A DNA stretch of 64,000 bases. It comes from Nannocystis sp. RBIL2. Lineage in GTDB: Bacteria; Myxococcota_A; Polyangia; Nannocystales; Nannocystaceae. Made by a program: the position numbers and the translations under genes. Below the pieces are notes generated by a model, which was given only the letters and a program-made list of their open reading frames with translations, searched no databases and had not been told where the DNA came from. Positions within the stretch are counted from its first letter, which is position 1; the number at the start of each line of letters is the position of its first letter. Positions 18,135 through 28,800 of the stretch are shown piece after piece. The DNA lies in NCBI RefSeq assembly GCF_026626745.1, contig NZ_JAPNJW010000001.1, positions 1,890,001 to 1,954,000 on the forward strand. Reading direction: 5' to 3'.

Positions 18135-21100
18135 ATGCCGCCTGCCGAACTCGCTGGCACGATGATCCTGCACCGCTTCGAGCTCGAGACGCTCGCGGGC
18201 AGCGGCGGCATGGCGATGGTGTACCGCGCCCGCGACCACGCGACCGGCCGGACGGTCGCGCTGAAGCTGCTGCACGGCAGCGGCCGCGACCCGCGGGAGA
18301 TGCAGCGGTTCGAACGCGAGGGCCAGCTGCTGGCCGCGCTGCGTCACCCGGCGATCGTCGCTCACGTGGCGCACGGGCACACGCCGGCGGGGCAGCCGTT
18401 CCTGGCGATGGAGTGGCTGCAGGGCGAGGACCTGGCGCGCCGCCTCGCCGCCGCGCCGCTCGGCCTGGCCGAGAGCCTGACCCTGGCCCATCGGATCGCC
18501 GGGGCGCTGGCGACGGCGCACCGGGCCGGGGTCATCCACCGCGACATCAAGCCGTCGAACCTGTTCCTCCGCGACGGCGACGTCGAGCGCGTGACGCTGC
18601 TCGACTTCGGGGTCGCGCACCTGTCGCTGTCGCCGCCGATGACGCGCACCGGCATCGCCATCGGCACGCCCGGCTACATGGCGCCCGAGCAGGCCCGCGG
18701 CGAGCGCGAGCTCGGGCCCGGCGCCGACATCTTCTCGCTCGGCTGCGTCCTGTTCGAGTGCCTCACCGGCCAGCCGCCGTTCGTCGCCGACCACGTCGCC
18801 GCGCTGCTGGCCAAGATCCTGTTCGAGGACGCCCCGCTGCTGCGCACGCGCCGGCCCGAGCTGCCCGAGCCGCTCGAGGCGCTGCTGGCCCGCATGCTGG
18901 CCAAGGACCCGGCCCAGCGCCCGCGAGACGCCGCGCTGCTGGCGGTCGAGCTGGCCGAGCTGGCGGCCCTGCGGACCGTCGAGCCGAGGCCGGCCGAGCG
19001 CCCCACGGCCGCGCCGGCGCTGGCGGGCACGGAGCTGCAGTTCCTGAGCGTGATCCTGGCCGTCCCCGATCACGCGCCCGTCGACACCCAGGCGACCCTG
19101 ACTGCCGAGCGCGCGCGCGTCGAGTACACCGAGCTGCGCGCCGAGCTGCTGCCGCAGGGCTTCAAGATCGAGTGCCTGGCCGACGGCTCGATCGTCGCCA
19201 CCCTGGCCCAGACCGGCCACCGCACCGCGACCGATCAGGCGGTGCAGTCGGTCCGCTGCGCCCTGCTGATCAAGGAGCGCTGGCCGCACGCGATCATCGC
19301 CCTGGTGACCAGCCGCGGCACCCTGCGCGGCGCGCTGCCGGTCGGCGAGGCGCTGTCGCGCGCGGCCCGGCTCGTCGCCGCTCCGCTGGCGCCCGGCCCG
19401 GTCGCGCAGCTCGGCCTCCGCCTCGACGACGTGACCGCCGGCCTGGTCGAGTCGGCCTACGCGATCGACCGCGTGGCGACCGGCTGCTACCTCCTGCTCG
19501 GCGAGCGCAGCAGCCTCGACGAGACCCGGCCGCTGCTCGGCAAGCCGACCCCGTGCGTGGGCCGCGAGCAGGAGCTGGCGCTGCTCGACATGCTGCTGGC
19601 CGGGTGCATCGAGGACCGGGCCGCGCGGGCGATGCTGATCACGGCGCCGCCCGGGGTCGGCAAGTCGCGCCTGCGCCACGAATTCCTGCGCCGGACGCGG
19701 ATCCAGCGCCCGGAGCTGACGGTGCTGGTCGGCCGCGGCGACCCGATCAGCGCCGGGGCGCCGTACGGCCTGCTGGCCCGGGCCCTGCGCCAGCACTGCG
19801 ACGTGCGCGACGGCCTGTCCGACGCGGACAGCCAGGCCCGCCTGGAGCGCGGCCTCGGGCGCCGCCTGCCGCCCGACGAGGCGCCCCGGCTGGTCCGCTT
19901 CCTCGGCGAGCTGTGCGGGGTGCCCTTCGCCGACCCCGATGACCTGCCGCTGCGCGCCGCCAGGCAGGCGCCGGAGCTGATGAGCGAGCAGATCCAGCGC
20001 GCCTTCCTCGACTTCCTGCGCGCCGAGTGTGCGGCGCAGCCGGTGGTCCTGGTGCTCGAGGATCTGCACTGGAGCGACCGCCTGACCGTGCGCCTGTGCG
20101 ACGTGGCCCTGCGCGAGCTCGACGACCGGCCGCTGCTCGTGCTGGCGCTGGCGCGACCGGAGGTGCGCGAGCTGTTCCCGCGGCTGTGGGACGGCCGCGA
20201 GCGCCAGCAGCTCGAGCTCGGCGGCCTGCGCCGCCGCGCCTGCGAGCAACTGATCCAGCGGGTGCTGGGCGCGGAGGTCAGCCAGACCCTGCTGACCCGC
20301 GTGGTCGAGCAGGCCGGCGGCAACGCGCTGTTCCTCGAGGAGCTCATCCGCGCCGTCGCCGAGGACAAGGGCGAGGCGCTGCCCGAGACGGTGCTGGCGA
20401 TGCTGCAGGTCCGCTTCCTCCGCCTCGACGCCGGCGCGCGCCGGGCCCTGCACGCGGCCAGCGTGTTCGGCGAGACGTTCTGGCGCGGCGGCGTGGCGGC
20501 GCTCGTCGGCGAGGGCGCGGCCGCCGAGCTCGACCATCAGCTGGCGGCGCTGCTCGACGCCGAGCTGCTCGAGCGGCGCAGCGACACGCGCCTGGCCGGC
20601 GAGGTCGAGTACGCGTTCCGCCACGCGCTGGTGCGCGACGCGGCCTACGCCCTCCTGACCGCGGAGGACCAGGTGCTCGGCCACCGCCTCGCCGCCAGCT
20701 ACCTCGAGCGCGCCGGGGAGCGCGACCCGATGGTGATCGCCGAGCACTTCACCCGCGGGCACGACTCGGCGCGCGCGGGCCTCTACTACGTGCGCGCGGT
20801 CGAGCTGGCGCGCTACGCCGGCGACCCCGCGACCGCGATCGCCCTGGCGGAACGCGGCCTGCGCTGCGAGCTGCCCGACCCCGAGCGCGTGGCCCTGGAG
20901 GCGCTGATCGTCGAGGAGCACGGCTGGCGCGGCGATTTCGAAGCAGGGGCGATCGAGCTGCTGGCCCGCTGCGTGCCAGGCAGCGTGGCCTGGACCGCGG
21001 CCCTGGCGGCCGGCTTCAGCGCGGCGCTGTTCGCCGGCGACCTCGCGCGGGCGCGACAGCTCGGCGACCAGCTGGTGAGCGTCCGCGTCGAGCCGGCGGC

Positions 21101-22073
21101 GCTGGCCAACCTGTCGTTCACGATGATGGCGATCACGGTGCTGTTCACCTTCGCCGGCGAGCACCCGCGCGTGGCGCCGATCGTCCGCCGGCAGGACGCG
21201 CTGCTCGACCCGCTGGCCGCGGACGAGCCGCTGGCCGACGCCTGGCGCTGGCTGTCGCACGCGATCTTCGACGCCCACGACGTCGCCGGCCCGGAGGCGG
21301 CCCTCGCCGCCGGTCGCCGCGGCGAGGCGGCGTTCGCCAGGATGCAGCACCGCCGCGGCGCCCTCGCCGGCCGGATCACCATCGGCCTCAACCTGACGCT
21401 GCTCGGTCAGTACGCGGCGGCAGAGGCGGCCCTGCGCAGCACCTTCGTGGTCGGCGTCGACTACGGGCCTTACGCGGTCTACCGCACCGCGGCGGTGATC
21501 GCCGCGCTCGTCGGCCAGGGCGCGCTCGCCGAGGCGGTGCGCGAGGCCGAGGCCTTCATCGCCGGCCGCGAGGGCGCCCACACTCTGGGGCCGATCGGGG
21601 TCGGCCTGCTGCGCCGCGAGCTCGCCGAGGCATTGGCGCGCCAGGGCGATCGGGTCCGCGCCGAGGCCGAGGCCCGCACCGCGTGCCACCTGCTGGCGCC
21701 GATGCCCGGCGACCGCCACCTCGCCGCCACCACCCTGGCCGCGATCCTCCTCGGCGCCGGGCAGGCCGCGGCGGCGCTCGAGCAGGTCGACGAGGTGCTG
21801 GCCGCCCGCGCCGCCCACGACCTGCGCCCGCCGCAGCAGCCGGCCACCCTGCTGATCCGCGCCGAGGCCCTGCACGCCCTCGGCCGCGACGACGAGGCCC
21901 GCGCCGCGCTCGCGGCGGCCCACGCCGACCTGTCCGCCCGCGCGGCCCGGATCGGCGCGCCCGAGCTGCGCGCGAGCTACCTGACGGCGATCCCCGAGCA
22001 CGCGCGAATCGTCGCGCTCGCCGCCGCGTGGGCCAAAGGTCGGGCCGGCGGAAAATCTTCGCACAGGTCCTGA
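18135..22073 (+). CDS. Ser/Thr protein kinase fused to cyclase-like, AAA ATPase and TPR-like domains
   Basis: The protein is 1312 residues. Residues about 10-280 are an active Pkn2-type kinase with [14 protein letters not shown], the lysine in [14 protein letters not shown] (Asp137), DFGVAHL and GYMAPEQ. Residues about 295-460 resemble a degenerate nucleotidyl-cyclase/helical region, as in many PknK-like proteins. A STAND-type ATPase follows with Walker [11 protein letters not shown] (Lys about 510) and Walker [13 protein letters not shown]. The C-terminal 600 residues are helical TPR-like repeats. ATG 18135 is used; ATG 18162 is also possible because the kinase fold begins just after it. It is divergent from the FHA regulator, which suggests that they form a kinase/phosphothreonine-reader pair. 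Its stop codon lies inside a hairpin. Confidence 0.92.
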   Translation: MPPAELAGTMILHRFELETLAGSGGMAMVYRARDHATGRTVALKLLHGSGRDPREMQRFEREGQLLAALRHPAIVAHVAHGHTPAGQPFLAMEWLQGEDLARRLAAAPLGLAESLTLAHRIAGALATAHRAGVIHRDIKPSNLFLRDGDVERVTLLDFGVAHLSLSPPMTRTGIAIGTPGYMAPEQARGERELGPGADIFSLGCVLFECLTGQPPFVADHVAALLAKILFEDAPLLRTRRPELPEPLEALLARMLAKDPAQRPRDAALLAVELAELAALRTVEPRPAERPTAAPALAGTELQFLSVILAVPDHAPVDTQATLTAERARVEYTELRAELLPQGFKIECLADGSIVATLAQTGHRTATDQAVQSVRCALLIKERWPHAIIALVTSRGTLRGALPVGEALSRAARLVAAPLAPGPVAQLGLRLDDVTAGLVESAYAIDRVATGCYLLLGERSSLDETRPLLGKPTPCVGREQELALLDMLLAGCIEDRAARAMLITAPPGVGKSRLRHEFLRRTRIQRPELTVLVGRGDPISAGAPYGLLARALRQHCDVRDGLSDADSQARLERGLGRRLPPDEAPRLVRFLGELCGVPFADPDDLPLRAARQAPELMSEQIQRAFLDFLRAECAAQPVVLVLEDLHWSDRLTVRLCDVALRELDDRPLLVLALARPEVRELFPRLWDGRERQQLELGGLRRRACEQLIQRVLGAEVSQTLLTRVVEQAGGNALFLEELIRAVAEDKGEALPETVLAMLQVRFLRLDAGARRALHAASVFGETFWRGGVAALVGEGAAAELDHQLAALLDAELLERRSDTRLAGEVEYAFRHALVRDAAYALLTAEDQVLGHRLAASYLERAGERDPMVIAEHFTRGHDSARAGLYYVRAVELARYAGDPATAIALAERGLRCELPDPERVALEALIVEEHGWRGDFEAGAIELLARCVPGSVAWTAALAAGFSAALFAGDLARARQLGDQLVSVRVEPAALANLSFTMMAITVLFTFAGEHPRVAPIVRRQDALLDPLAADEPLADAWRWLSHAIFDAHDVAGPEAALAAGRRGEAAFARMQHRRGALAGRITIGLNLTLLGQYAAAEAALRSTFVVGVDYGPYAVYRTAAVIAALVGQGALAEAVREAEAFIAGREGAHTLGPIGVGLLRRELAEALARQGDRVRAEAEARTACHLLAPMPGDRHLAATTLAAILLGAGQAAAALEQVDEVLAARAAHDLRPPQQPATLLIRAEALHALGRDDEARAALAAAHADLSARAARIGAPELRASYLTAIPEHARIVALAAAWAKGRAGGKSSHRS

Positions 22074-22096
22074 AGGACATGTCCGACAGGACCTGT
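22063..22096. terminator. inverted-repeat terminator between convergent genes
   Basis: ACAGGTCCTG (22063-22072) and CAGGACCTGT (22087-22096) are perfect arms. The loop itself contains the palindrome GGACATGTCC (22075-22084). The left arm includes the stop codon of the kinase gene. The site separates convergent genes and can act in both directions. Related stems occur at 45595-45614 and 46433-46452. Confidence 0.6.
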
Positions 22097-22243
22097 CCTT
22101 CTCGCCATATAGACATGCCGCGCTCGTCGAGGGCTCGCCGTCGCACCGCGATGCAGGGGCCGCACGCGCTCCCGCGCCGAGCGCGTGCCCGCGTCGCCGC
22201 CGGCGAGGCCGGCGAGTCGACGTGAGCTGCCCGGCGCCAAGCC

Positions 22244-24229
22244 TCAGGGCGTCTGGCAGATGTAAGGCCGCGGCGCGTCGCAGGCCAGGTCGTTCCACAG
22301 CCCGCCGGCCCACGCCGGCACGTTGACGCAGTCCTCCTCGCCGCTGTTGTTGGGCTCGCCCTCGTTCCACGCCGTGAAGTCGAGCGGCGTGCCGTCGGTC
22401 CACACGAAGTCGTCCTCGGCGTCGACGTCGTTGAGGCCGATCCACCAGTCGTTGTTGGCGATCGAGAACGCCTCGGCGACGACCCAGTCCTGGATCTCCT
22501 GGCTCGGGATCGACAGCAGGTGGCCGCCCTGGACCACGCAATCGGCCTCGGCCTCGGCGAACGGCAACGCGACGAAGCAGAGCTGCGCGGTGCCGGGACC
22601 CGGGAGGTCCTTCTCCACGCAATGGGGGCACAGCGGATCGTCGTCCCAGATCCCGTTGCAATTGTCGTCGTCGAGGTCGCACATCTCCTGCGCGCCCGGG
22701 TGCACCGCGGGGTCGTTGTCGTCGCAATCGTCGATGCAGGCCGAGAAGCCGTCGCCGTCGAGGTCGACGTCGCTCGGCACGGTGCAGGCGAGCCCGGCCT
22801 GGACGGTCGCGGCGCGCTGCTCGAAGAACGCGACGTTGCCGGCGATCTCGGCGGTGTTGTCGCCGTTGCTGCACTCCTTGCGCGGGTCGGCGGCGACCGC
22901 CGGGGCGATGCTCGCGCCGAGCTCGGCGGCGGCGCCCGCGAGGTCGAGCGCCTCGACGCGCATGAGCACGTGGTCGAAGCTGTCAGCCAGCAGCTCGCGG
23001 CACGGCAGCGACGCCGCGCACATCTGCGCCAGCCGTCCGCCGCCGCCGAACGGATCGAGGTGGTCGCGCAAGATCTGGTCGATGCCCCACGGCATGAACG
23101 TCCACAGCGCCCCGTCCTCCTGCAGGCGGTGGACGTAATAGTTATTGCGGGTCCACGCGTAGCCGTCCCAGTGACCGAGGTAGATCTCGGTGGCCGCGAA
23201 GTCGAGGTAGCGCTCGAGGTCGAGGATCGCAGCGACGTCGCTGGTGAAGCTCGCCGGGTCGAGCATGGTGTCGAGCGCGGCGGCGAACTCGTAGAGGTCG
23301 GCGAAGGCGACGTCGTCGCCGTTGTCCTGGTCGAACGAGGGCACCAGCTCGTTGCGGATGTCGCTGCCGTAGGCGCCCTCGTAGATGCTGCCCTTGTCGC
23401 TGCCGTACCAGTGGTCGAGGTAGGGCTCGTTGTCGACCGACTCGACCGCCGTATAGAGGCCGTAGGGCTCGCCGTTGACGCGCACGACCACGTGACCGGC
23501 GCGCGGCGCGGGGATGCCGACGTCGCGGAACAGCGAGTAGCCGAGGATCTCCCGCTGCATGCTGCAGTCCTGGACCATGTTGTTGACGGCCAGCTTCTCG
23601 AGGCCCAAAAGCAGCTGGTCGTCGACGTAGCGGTCGAAGTTGAGGAGGAAGGCGGCCTTCTGATCGAGGGTGCGGTACGAGCCGTAGTTGCCCTTGAGGC
23701 GCACGCCGATCTCCGGCAGCTCGTAGGTCTGGCCGTCGATCACCGCGACCAGGTCGCCCTTGGTGTACTTCTTGCCGTCCTCGTTCAGGTCGGCGATGGC
23801 CTCGTCGGAGAGGGTGATGTCGAACTCGGCCATGGCGCCGAAGGCGAACAGCGGCTCGGCCTCGAGGTACGGGTCGGCCTCGCCGGTGGTGCCGCTGGTG
23901 GTCGTGTCGGGCTCCTGCGTGGTCGCGGTAGCCTCGGTGGTGGTGGAAGTCGCCTCGGTGGTCGAGGTGCCCTCGGTCGTCTCGGTGGTCTCGGTGGTCG
24001 GCGCGATCGTGGTCTCGGTGGTCGGCGCGTCGGTGGTGCCCGTGGTCGGCGTATCGGTGGTGCCGGTGGTCGGCGCGGTCGTCGTGCCGGGGATCGTCGA
24101 GGTCTCGCTGCCGTCGCTCGTGCCGGTGGACGTGGCGTCGGTCGTGGCGTCGGTGGTCTGGGCCGTCGGGGTGGCGCAGGCGGCGGCGAGGAGGAGCGGT
24201 ACGGTGCGATAAGCGACGGTGCGGGCCAT
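22244..24229 (-). CDS. lipoprotein with CotH-kinase, MopE-like and C-type lectin domains
   Basis: This 661-residue protein has a lipoprotein signal ending LLLAAAC, then about 100 residues of Thr/Ser/Gly/Glu repeats. A CotH-like domain (about 125-480) follows: IGVRLKGNYGSYRTL, NNMVQDCSMQREILGYSLF, VNGEPYGLYTAVESVDN and MPWGIDQILRD. A MopE-type calcium/metal-binding repeat comes next (DVDLDGDGFSACIDDCDDND, CDLDDDNCNGI). The C-terminal C-type lectin domain (about 570-661) has WWIGLNDV, the EPN motif of mannose-type lectins (WNEGEPNN) and WND (GLWNDLACD). CotH proteins are atypical kinases that can phosphorylate extracellular proteins. The fusion suggests a surface enzyme or structural protein that binds glycans. 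ATG 24229 starts the signal peptide. Confidence 0.9.
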   Translation of the reverse strand: MARTVAYRTVPLLLAAACATPTAQTTDATTDATSTGTSDGSETSTIPGTTTAPTTGTTDTPTTGTTDAPTTETTIAPTTETTETTEGTSTTEATSTTTEATATTQEPDTTTSGTTGEADPYLEAEPLFAFGAMAEFDITLSDEAIADLNEDGKKYTKGDLVAVIDGQTYELPEIGVRLKGNYGSYRTLDQKAAFLLNFDRYVDDQLLLGLEKLAVNNMVQDCSMQREILGYSLFRDVGIPAPRAGHVVVRVNGEPYGLYTAVESVDNEPYLDHWYGSDKGSIYEGAYGSDIRNELVPSFDQDNGDDVAFADLYEFAAALDTMLDPASFTSDVAAILDLERYLDFAATEIYLGHWDGYAWTRNNYYVHRLQEDGALWTFMPWGIDQILRDHLDPFGGGGRLAQMCAASLPCRELLADSFDHVLMRVEALDLAGAAAELGASIAPAVAADPRKECSNGDNTAEIAGNVAFFEQRAATVQAGLACTVPSDVDLDGDGFSACIDDCDDNDPAVHPGAQEMCDLDDDNCNGIWDDDPLCPHCVEKDLPGPGTAQLCFVALPFAEAEADCVVQGGHLLSIPSQEIQDWVVAEAFSIANNDWWIGLNDVDAEDDFVWTDGTPLDFTAWNEGEPNNSGEEDCVNVPAWAGGLWNDLACDAPRPYICQTP

Positions 24230-24400
24230 GACCCGCGACGGTACGCCGAACGCAGACGCCCGGGAGAGGTCGGCGTTTGCGGGCGCACGCACGAAGGCGC
24301 GCCGGAGCCCGGGCTCGCTACCGCTCGAGCTGGCCTTCGGGGCAGCTCTGGTGATTGTCCGCGCGGTCGCGCCTTCGCGGGCAAGCGCGGCGGGGACGAC

Positions 24401-25441
24401 TCAGAGCTGCTCGATCTGCAGGCTGAGCTCGGCGGGCTCGCCGACCCGGCGGCCGAACTCGACGTAGTAGCGGCCCGGCGTGAGCTCGTGAGCTTCCGAC
24501 GTGCCGGGTTCGATCGGCACTTCGACGCTGTCCCGGCACGAGCCGCACTTGGTGACGTAAATGAACGACCACTCCGTCGAGGCCGGCGCGGTCACGCGGT
24601 AGCTCCCGGCCTCGGCGATCTCGAAGGCGCGGCTCGTGTACATCCCGCCCAGCTTGTCGGGCCCGAGGACGTCGTCCTGCTCGCACGAGACTTCCGCGCC
24701 CAGGGTGAGGGTCGCGCCGTCCCACGGCTGCGGCGGCAGGGCGCAGTCGAGGAGCGCGATCTGGTTGCTCCGGCTGCTGCAATTCGGGTAGTCGGCGAAG
24801 TCGGCCATCGCCGCCTCGATCGGCTCGCCGAACACCTCGGCGAAGATCGGCGCGAACTCGTCATATTCGGCGTCGCGCCAGGTCGAGCGCATGAACTCGA
24901 CGAACAGCTCGAGGCCGTGGCGCTCGAGCAGGAAGCGGACGAACCGCCCCGCAGTGTGATAGTCCATCACGTCGTCGACGTCGCCGTGCAGGACCTGCGC
25001 GAGCGGGGTCCCCGCGAGGATGGACGCGGAGTTGTCCTGAAACACCTCGGCGAACCCCTCGTTGAACGCGGTCGGGCCGGAGAGGCCGCCGAGGTTGGCG
25101 ACCACGTGGGTGATCTCGTGGAAGTTGTAGCTGCTCTCGGCCATGAAGGCGTAGGGCTCGTCGTCCCACGCGCAGCCGCGAGCTCGCCGGCCGCAGTACC
25201 GGCGGATCTGGCGAAGCTTGAGGCGGGTGAAGCGGATGACGTCGGGCAATTCGAAGCCCATGAGCCGCGCCAGCTCCACCGCGTGACGCTCCTGCAGGAC
25301 GAACGAACCGCGACACACCGGTGCGTCGGTGGTCGTGCCGTAGTGCAGGTATTCGCCCTCCCAGATCGGCTCGGGGAGGGCGGGCTGACACGCGACGAGG
25401 ACGCCGACGAGGAGCGAGGGTCGAGGCACGCGCGGTCGCAT
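24401..25441 (-). CDS. lipoprotein, putative zinc metalloprotease (HExxH)
   Basis: The 346-residue protein has a lipobox (SLLVGVLVAC) and no long linker. The central part has SSYNFHEITHVVANLGG, an HExxH zinc motif, followed 20 or so residues later by FNEGFAEVF, whose glutamates fit a gluzincin third ligand. The C-terminal third is beta-rich with paired cysteines (KCGSCRDS) and ends RYYVEFGRRVGEPAEL, like a bacterial pre-peptidase or carbohydrate-binding sandwich. Protease activity is inferred from the motif only. ATG 25441 is chosen because the signal peptide starts there. It precedes the CotH lipoprotein on the same strand by 171 bases, and the gap contains a 12-bp palindrome (GAGCCCGGGCTC, 24305-24316). 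Confidence 0.8.
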   Translation of the reverse strand: MRPRVPRPSLLVGVLVACQPALPEPIWEGEYLHYGTTTDAPVCRGSFVLQERHAVELARLMGFELPDVIRFTRLKLRQIRRYCGRRARGCAWDDEPYAFMAESSYNFHEITHVVANLGGLSGPTAFNEGFAEVFQDNSASILAGTPLAQVLHGDVDDVMDYHTAGRFVRFLLERHGLELFVEFMRSTWRDAEYDEFAPIFAEVFGEPIEAAMADFADYPNCSSRSNQIALLDCALPPQPWDGATLTLGAEVSCEQDDVLGPDKLGGMYTSRAFEIAEAGSYRVTAPASTEWSFIYVTKCGSCRDSVEVPIEPGTSEAHELTPGRYYVEFGRRVGEPAELSLQIEQL

Positions 25442-25895
25442 GGGCGCATTCGAGGTTACACGGATCAGGCCGTCCGTGCGCGGCGCACGACGCAAGGCGT
25501 GGTCTGCGGCCGCCCATGCGCGCCGTCGTCCGGGGCCCCCCGACCGGATCGTGGCCTCCGGTTTCGTGAAGTCCTCGCCGGCCGCGAGCAGGCCGAGCTC
25601 TCGGTGGCCGCGGTCACGTCATTGATAATTCACGCCCCGAAGTGACAGCGCGCGGTGGTGGCATTTCCGGAGACTACGAACATTCGCCAACATCGCCGCT
25701 CGCTCCTGCGGCGCAAGCAACCTCGGGCATGGACCGCAGGGCGGGCGCCGCGTCGGCCGGGACGTGAACCGCGGTCACGCCGTCTCTCCCGGCGAGACCG
25801 TCCGTGGCGGGCCTGCCGGAGCCGGCGCGCCCGACGACCGCGAGCGCCGTCGCAGCGCATGGTTCATCCTCCCGGCCCCACCGGAGCCATCGGCC
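25442..25895. other. intergenic region between divergent genes
   Basis: These 454 bases separate the metalloprotease lipoprotein (leftward) from the pseudokinase gene (rightward), so they should hold both promoters. A less GC-rich patch at 25617-25632 (GTCATTGATAATTCAC) includes a -10-like GATAAT, but no matching -35 is seen. No gene is recognised. Confidence 0.4.
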
Positions 25896-28800
25896 ATGAG
25901 TGGTTCGCCGTACACGATCGTCGAGACGCTGCACGAAGTTCACGGCACGCTGCGCTATCGCGGCGTCAGGACTCATGATCATTGCCCGGTCGTGCTCGAG
26001 GTCGCCGACCCGCGCCACGATCACGGCGAGGCGGCGGCGCGGCTGAGGCAGGAGTACGAGACGACGCAGGCGCTCCACAGCCCCGCGATCGTCCGGCCGC
26101 TGGCCCTCGACACCTTCGAGGGCATGCCCGCGCTCGTGCTCGCCGACGGCGGCGGCGAGCCGCTCGAGCACCTGCTCGGCGGCCCCATGCCGGCGGACGA
26201 GTTCCTGCCGCTGGCGGTCAAGCTCGCCGCGGCGGTCGCCGAGGTCCACGAGGCCGGCATCATCCACAAGAACCTCACCCCGCAGAACATCTTCGTCGGG
26301 CCCACGCCCGACGAGGTGGTGCTGCTCGGCTTCGGCTTCGCCTCACGCCTGCCGCGCGAGCCCGTGACCGCGCCCCACTGGCTCGCGGGCTCGCTGCCCT
26401 ACATGGCCCCCGAGCAGACCGGGCGGATGAACCGCGCCGTCGACCGCCGCTCCGACCTCTATTCGCTGGGCGTCGTGTTCTATCAGCTGCTCACCGGCCA
26501 GCTGCCGTTTCGCGCCGGCGATCTGCTGGAATGGGTGCACTGTCACGTGGCCCGCAGCCCGCGAGCGCCCGTCGAGCTCGTCCCGGCCGTGCCCGCGGCA
26601 GTGTCCGCGGTCGTACTCAAGCTCCTGGCCAAGATGGCGGAGGACCGCTATCAGACCGCGCGCGGGCTGCAGCACGACCTCGAGCGGTGCTGGGCGGCGT
26701 GGCGGGCCGAGGGACGCATCGAGCCGTTCGTGCTCGGCGCGCACGACCTGCCCGACCGGCTGGAGATCCCGCAGCGGCTGCACGGCCGCGCCGCCGAGCT
26801 CGACGCGCTGCGCGCTGCATTCACCCGGGTGATGGAGCGAGGCACGCCGGCGCTGCTGCTGGTGTCCGGCGGCACAGGCGTCGGCAAGTCGGCGCTCGTG
26901 CAGGAGCTGCAGCGGCCGGCGGTGCACGAGCGCGGCTGCTTCGTCGCCGGCAAGTGCGAGCAATACCGGCGCGATGTCCCGTACGCCGGCTTCGCCCAGG
27001 CCTGTACTGCGCTGGTCGAGCAGCTGCTGACGCAGGGCGAGGAGCACCTGGCGATCTGGCGCGAGCGGCTGCGCCAGGCGCTCGGCCCCAGCGCTCGCCT
27101 GGTGTTCGACGTCGTGCCCCGCCTGGAGCTCGTGGTCGGCCCGCAACCGCCGCCGCCGCCGCTGCCGCCGGCCCAGGCGCTGCACCGCTTCCACCTCGCG
27201 TTCCGCCGCTTCGTCGCGGTGTTCGCCCGCCGCGAGCACCCGCTCGCGCTGTTCCTCGACGACCTGCAATGGCTCGACGCCGCCGGCCTCGCGCTGCTCG
27301 CGGACCTCGTCACGCACGCGCAGACCGGCTGCCTCTTGCTGCTCGGCGCCTACCGCGACAATGAGGTGACCACAGCGCACCCGCTGATGCGCACGCTCGC
27401 CGACATTCGCAGCACCGGCGCAGTCGTGCACGACATTCACCTCGGGCCGCTCGCGGTCGACGACCTCACCGCGGTCACCGCGGACGCGCTGCACTGCAGC
27501 CGCGACCACGCCGCGCCGCTCGCCGCGCTCGTGCACGCCCGCACCGGCGGCGTCCCCTTCTTCGCCGTCCAGCTGCTCGCCGAGCTCGCCGACGACGGCC
27601 TGCTGCGCTTCGATCGCGCGGGCCAGACCTGGGGCTGGGACGCGGCGCAGATCGGCGCGAGGGGATTTACGAATGACGTGGTCGACCTCATGGTCGGCAA
27701 GCTGCGCCGGCTGTCCGGGCCCACGCTCGCGGCGGTGAAGCTGGCGGCCTGCATCGGCGACCGGATCGATCGCGAGGTCCTGGCGCTGGCGCTGGGGCGC
27801 CCTCCGCCCGAGGTCCACGCCGCGCTGTGGGACGCCGTGCGCGCCGGCCTCCTGCTGCACGACGACGGCGCTTATGCGTTCGTCCATGATCGCGTGCGCG
27901 AGGCCGCGTATTCGCTGATCCCGGCCCAGGATCGGCCCGCGACGCACCTGCGCATCGGTCGATCGTTGCAGGCGCACACGCCCGCCGAGGCGCTGCCCGG
28001 GCGCCTGTTCGCCATGGTCGATCAGCTCGATCGCGGGCTCGCGCTGGTCACCGATTCACGCGAGCGAGACGCCCTCTGCGCGCTGAACGTCGCCGCCGGC
28101 CTGAAGGCCAAGGCCGCGTCCGCCCACGCAGCGGCGCTGCGCTACCTGAGCGAGGCGACGTCCCTGCTGCCTGCGGACGCGTGGGACCGGCGCCACGCCG
28201 ACACCTTCACGCTGCACCTCGAGCGCGCCGAATGCGAGCACCTGGTCGGCGACCTCGCCGCGTCCGAGCAGCGCATCGAGCTGCTGCTCGCGCGCGCCCG
28301 GACGAACCTCGACCGCGCCCGCGCGTATCGCCTGCGCATGCGCATGCACCAGCTCTCGGGCCGCTACGCCGACGCGGTGACGGCCCTGCTCGCGGCGCTG
28401 CGCCTGTTCGACGTGGATGTCCCGGCGACCGAGGCCGAGCTGCGCACGGCGACGGAGGCCGAGCTCCGCGAGGTCGCCGGCAACCTGCGCGGTCGCGCGA
28501 TCGCCGACCTCGTCGATGCGCCGCCGGTCCGCGATCCCGACATGGCCATGGTGCTCGGCCTGCTCGGCGACGGGCTGTCGGCGGCGTTCATCGCCCGCCC
28601 GGAGCTCTACCCGCTCCTCACCGCAAAGGCCGTGAACCTCTCGCTGCGCCACGGCAACGCCGCCGAGTCCTGCATCGCCTACAGCTACTTCGCGTCCCTG
28701 CGCGCCGCCGACTTCGGCGACGTCGGGTCGGCGTTCGAATTCTCGGAGATGTCGCTGCGGCTGAACGCGAAGCTCGACGACCGCAAGGTCCGTGGGCGGC

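Noticed and set aside
16415..19942. A 1175-residue plus-strand open frame through the FHA regulator and kinase region
   Set aside because: It lies antisense to one real gene and out of frame with another, and its sequence is Arg/Pro/Ala repeats only.
18117..22874. A 1585-residue open frame on the minus strand opposite the kinase-ATPase gene
   Set aside because: The plus strand carries all kinase and ATPase motifs. The minus frame is low-complexity (Gln/Arg/Ala/Gly) without recognisable motifs.
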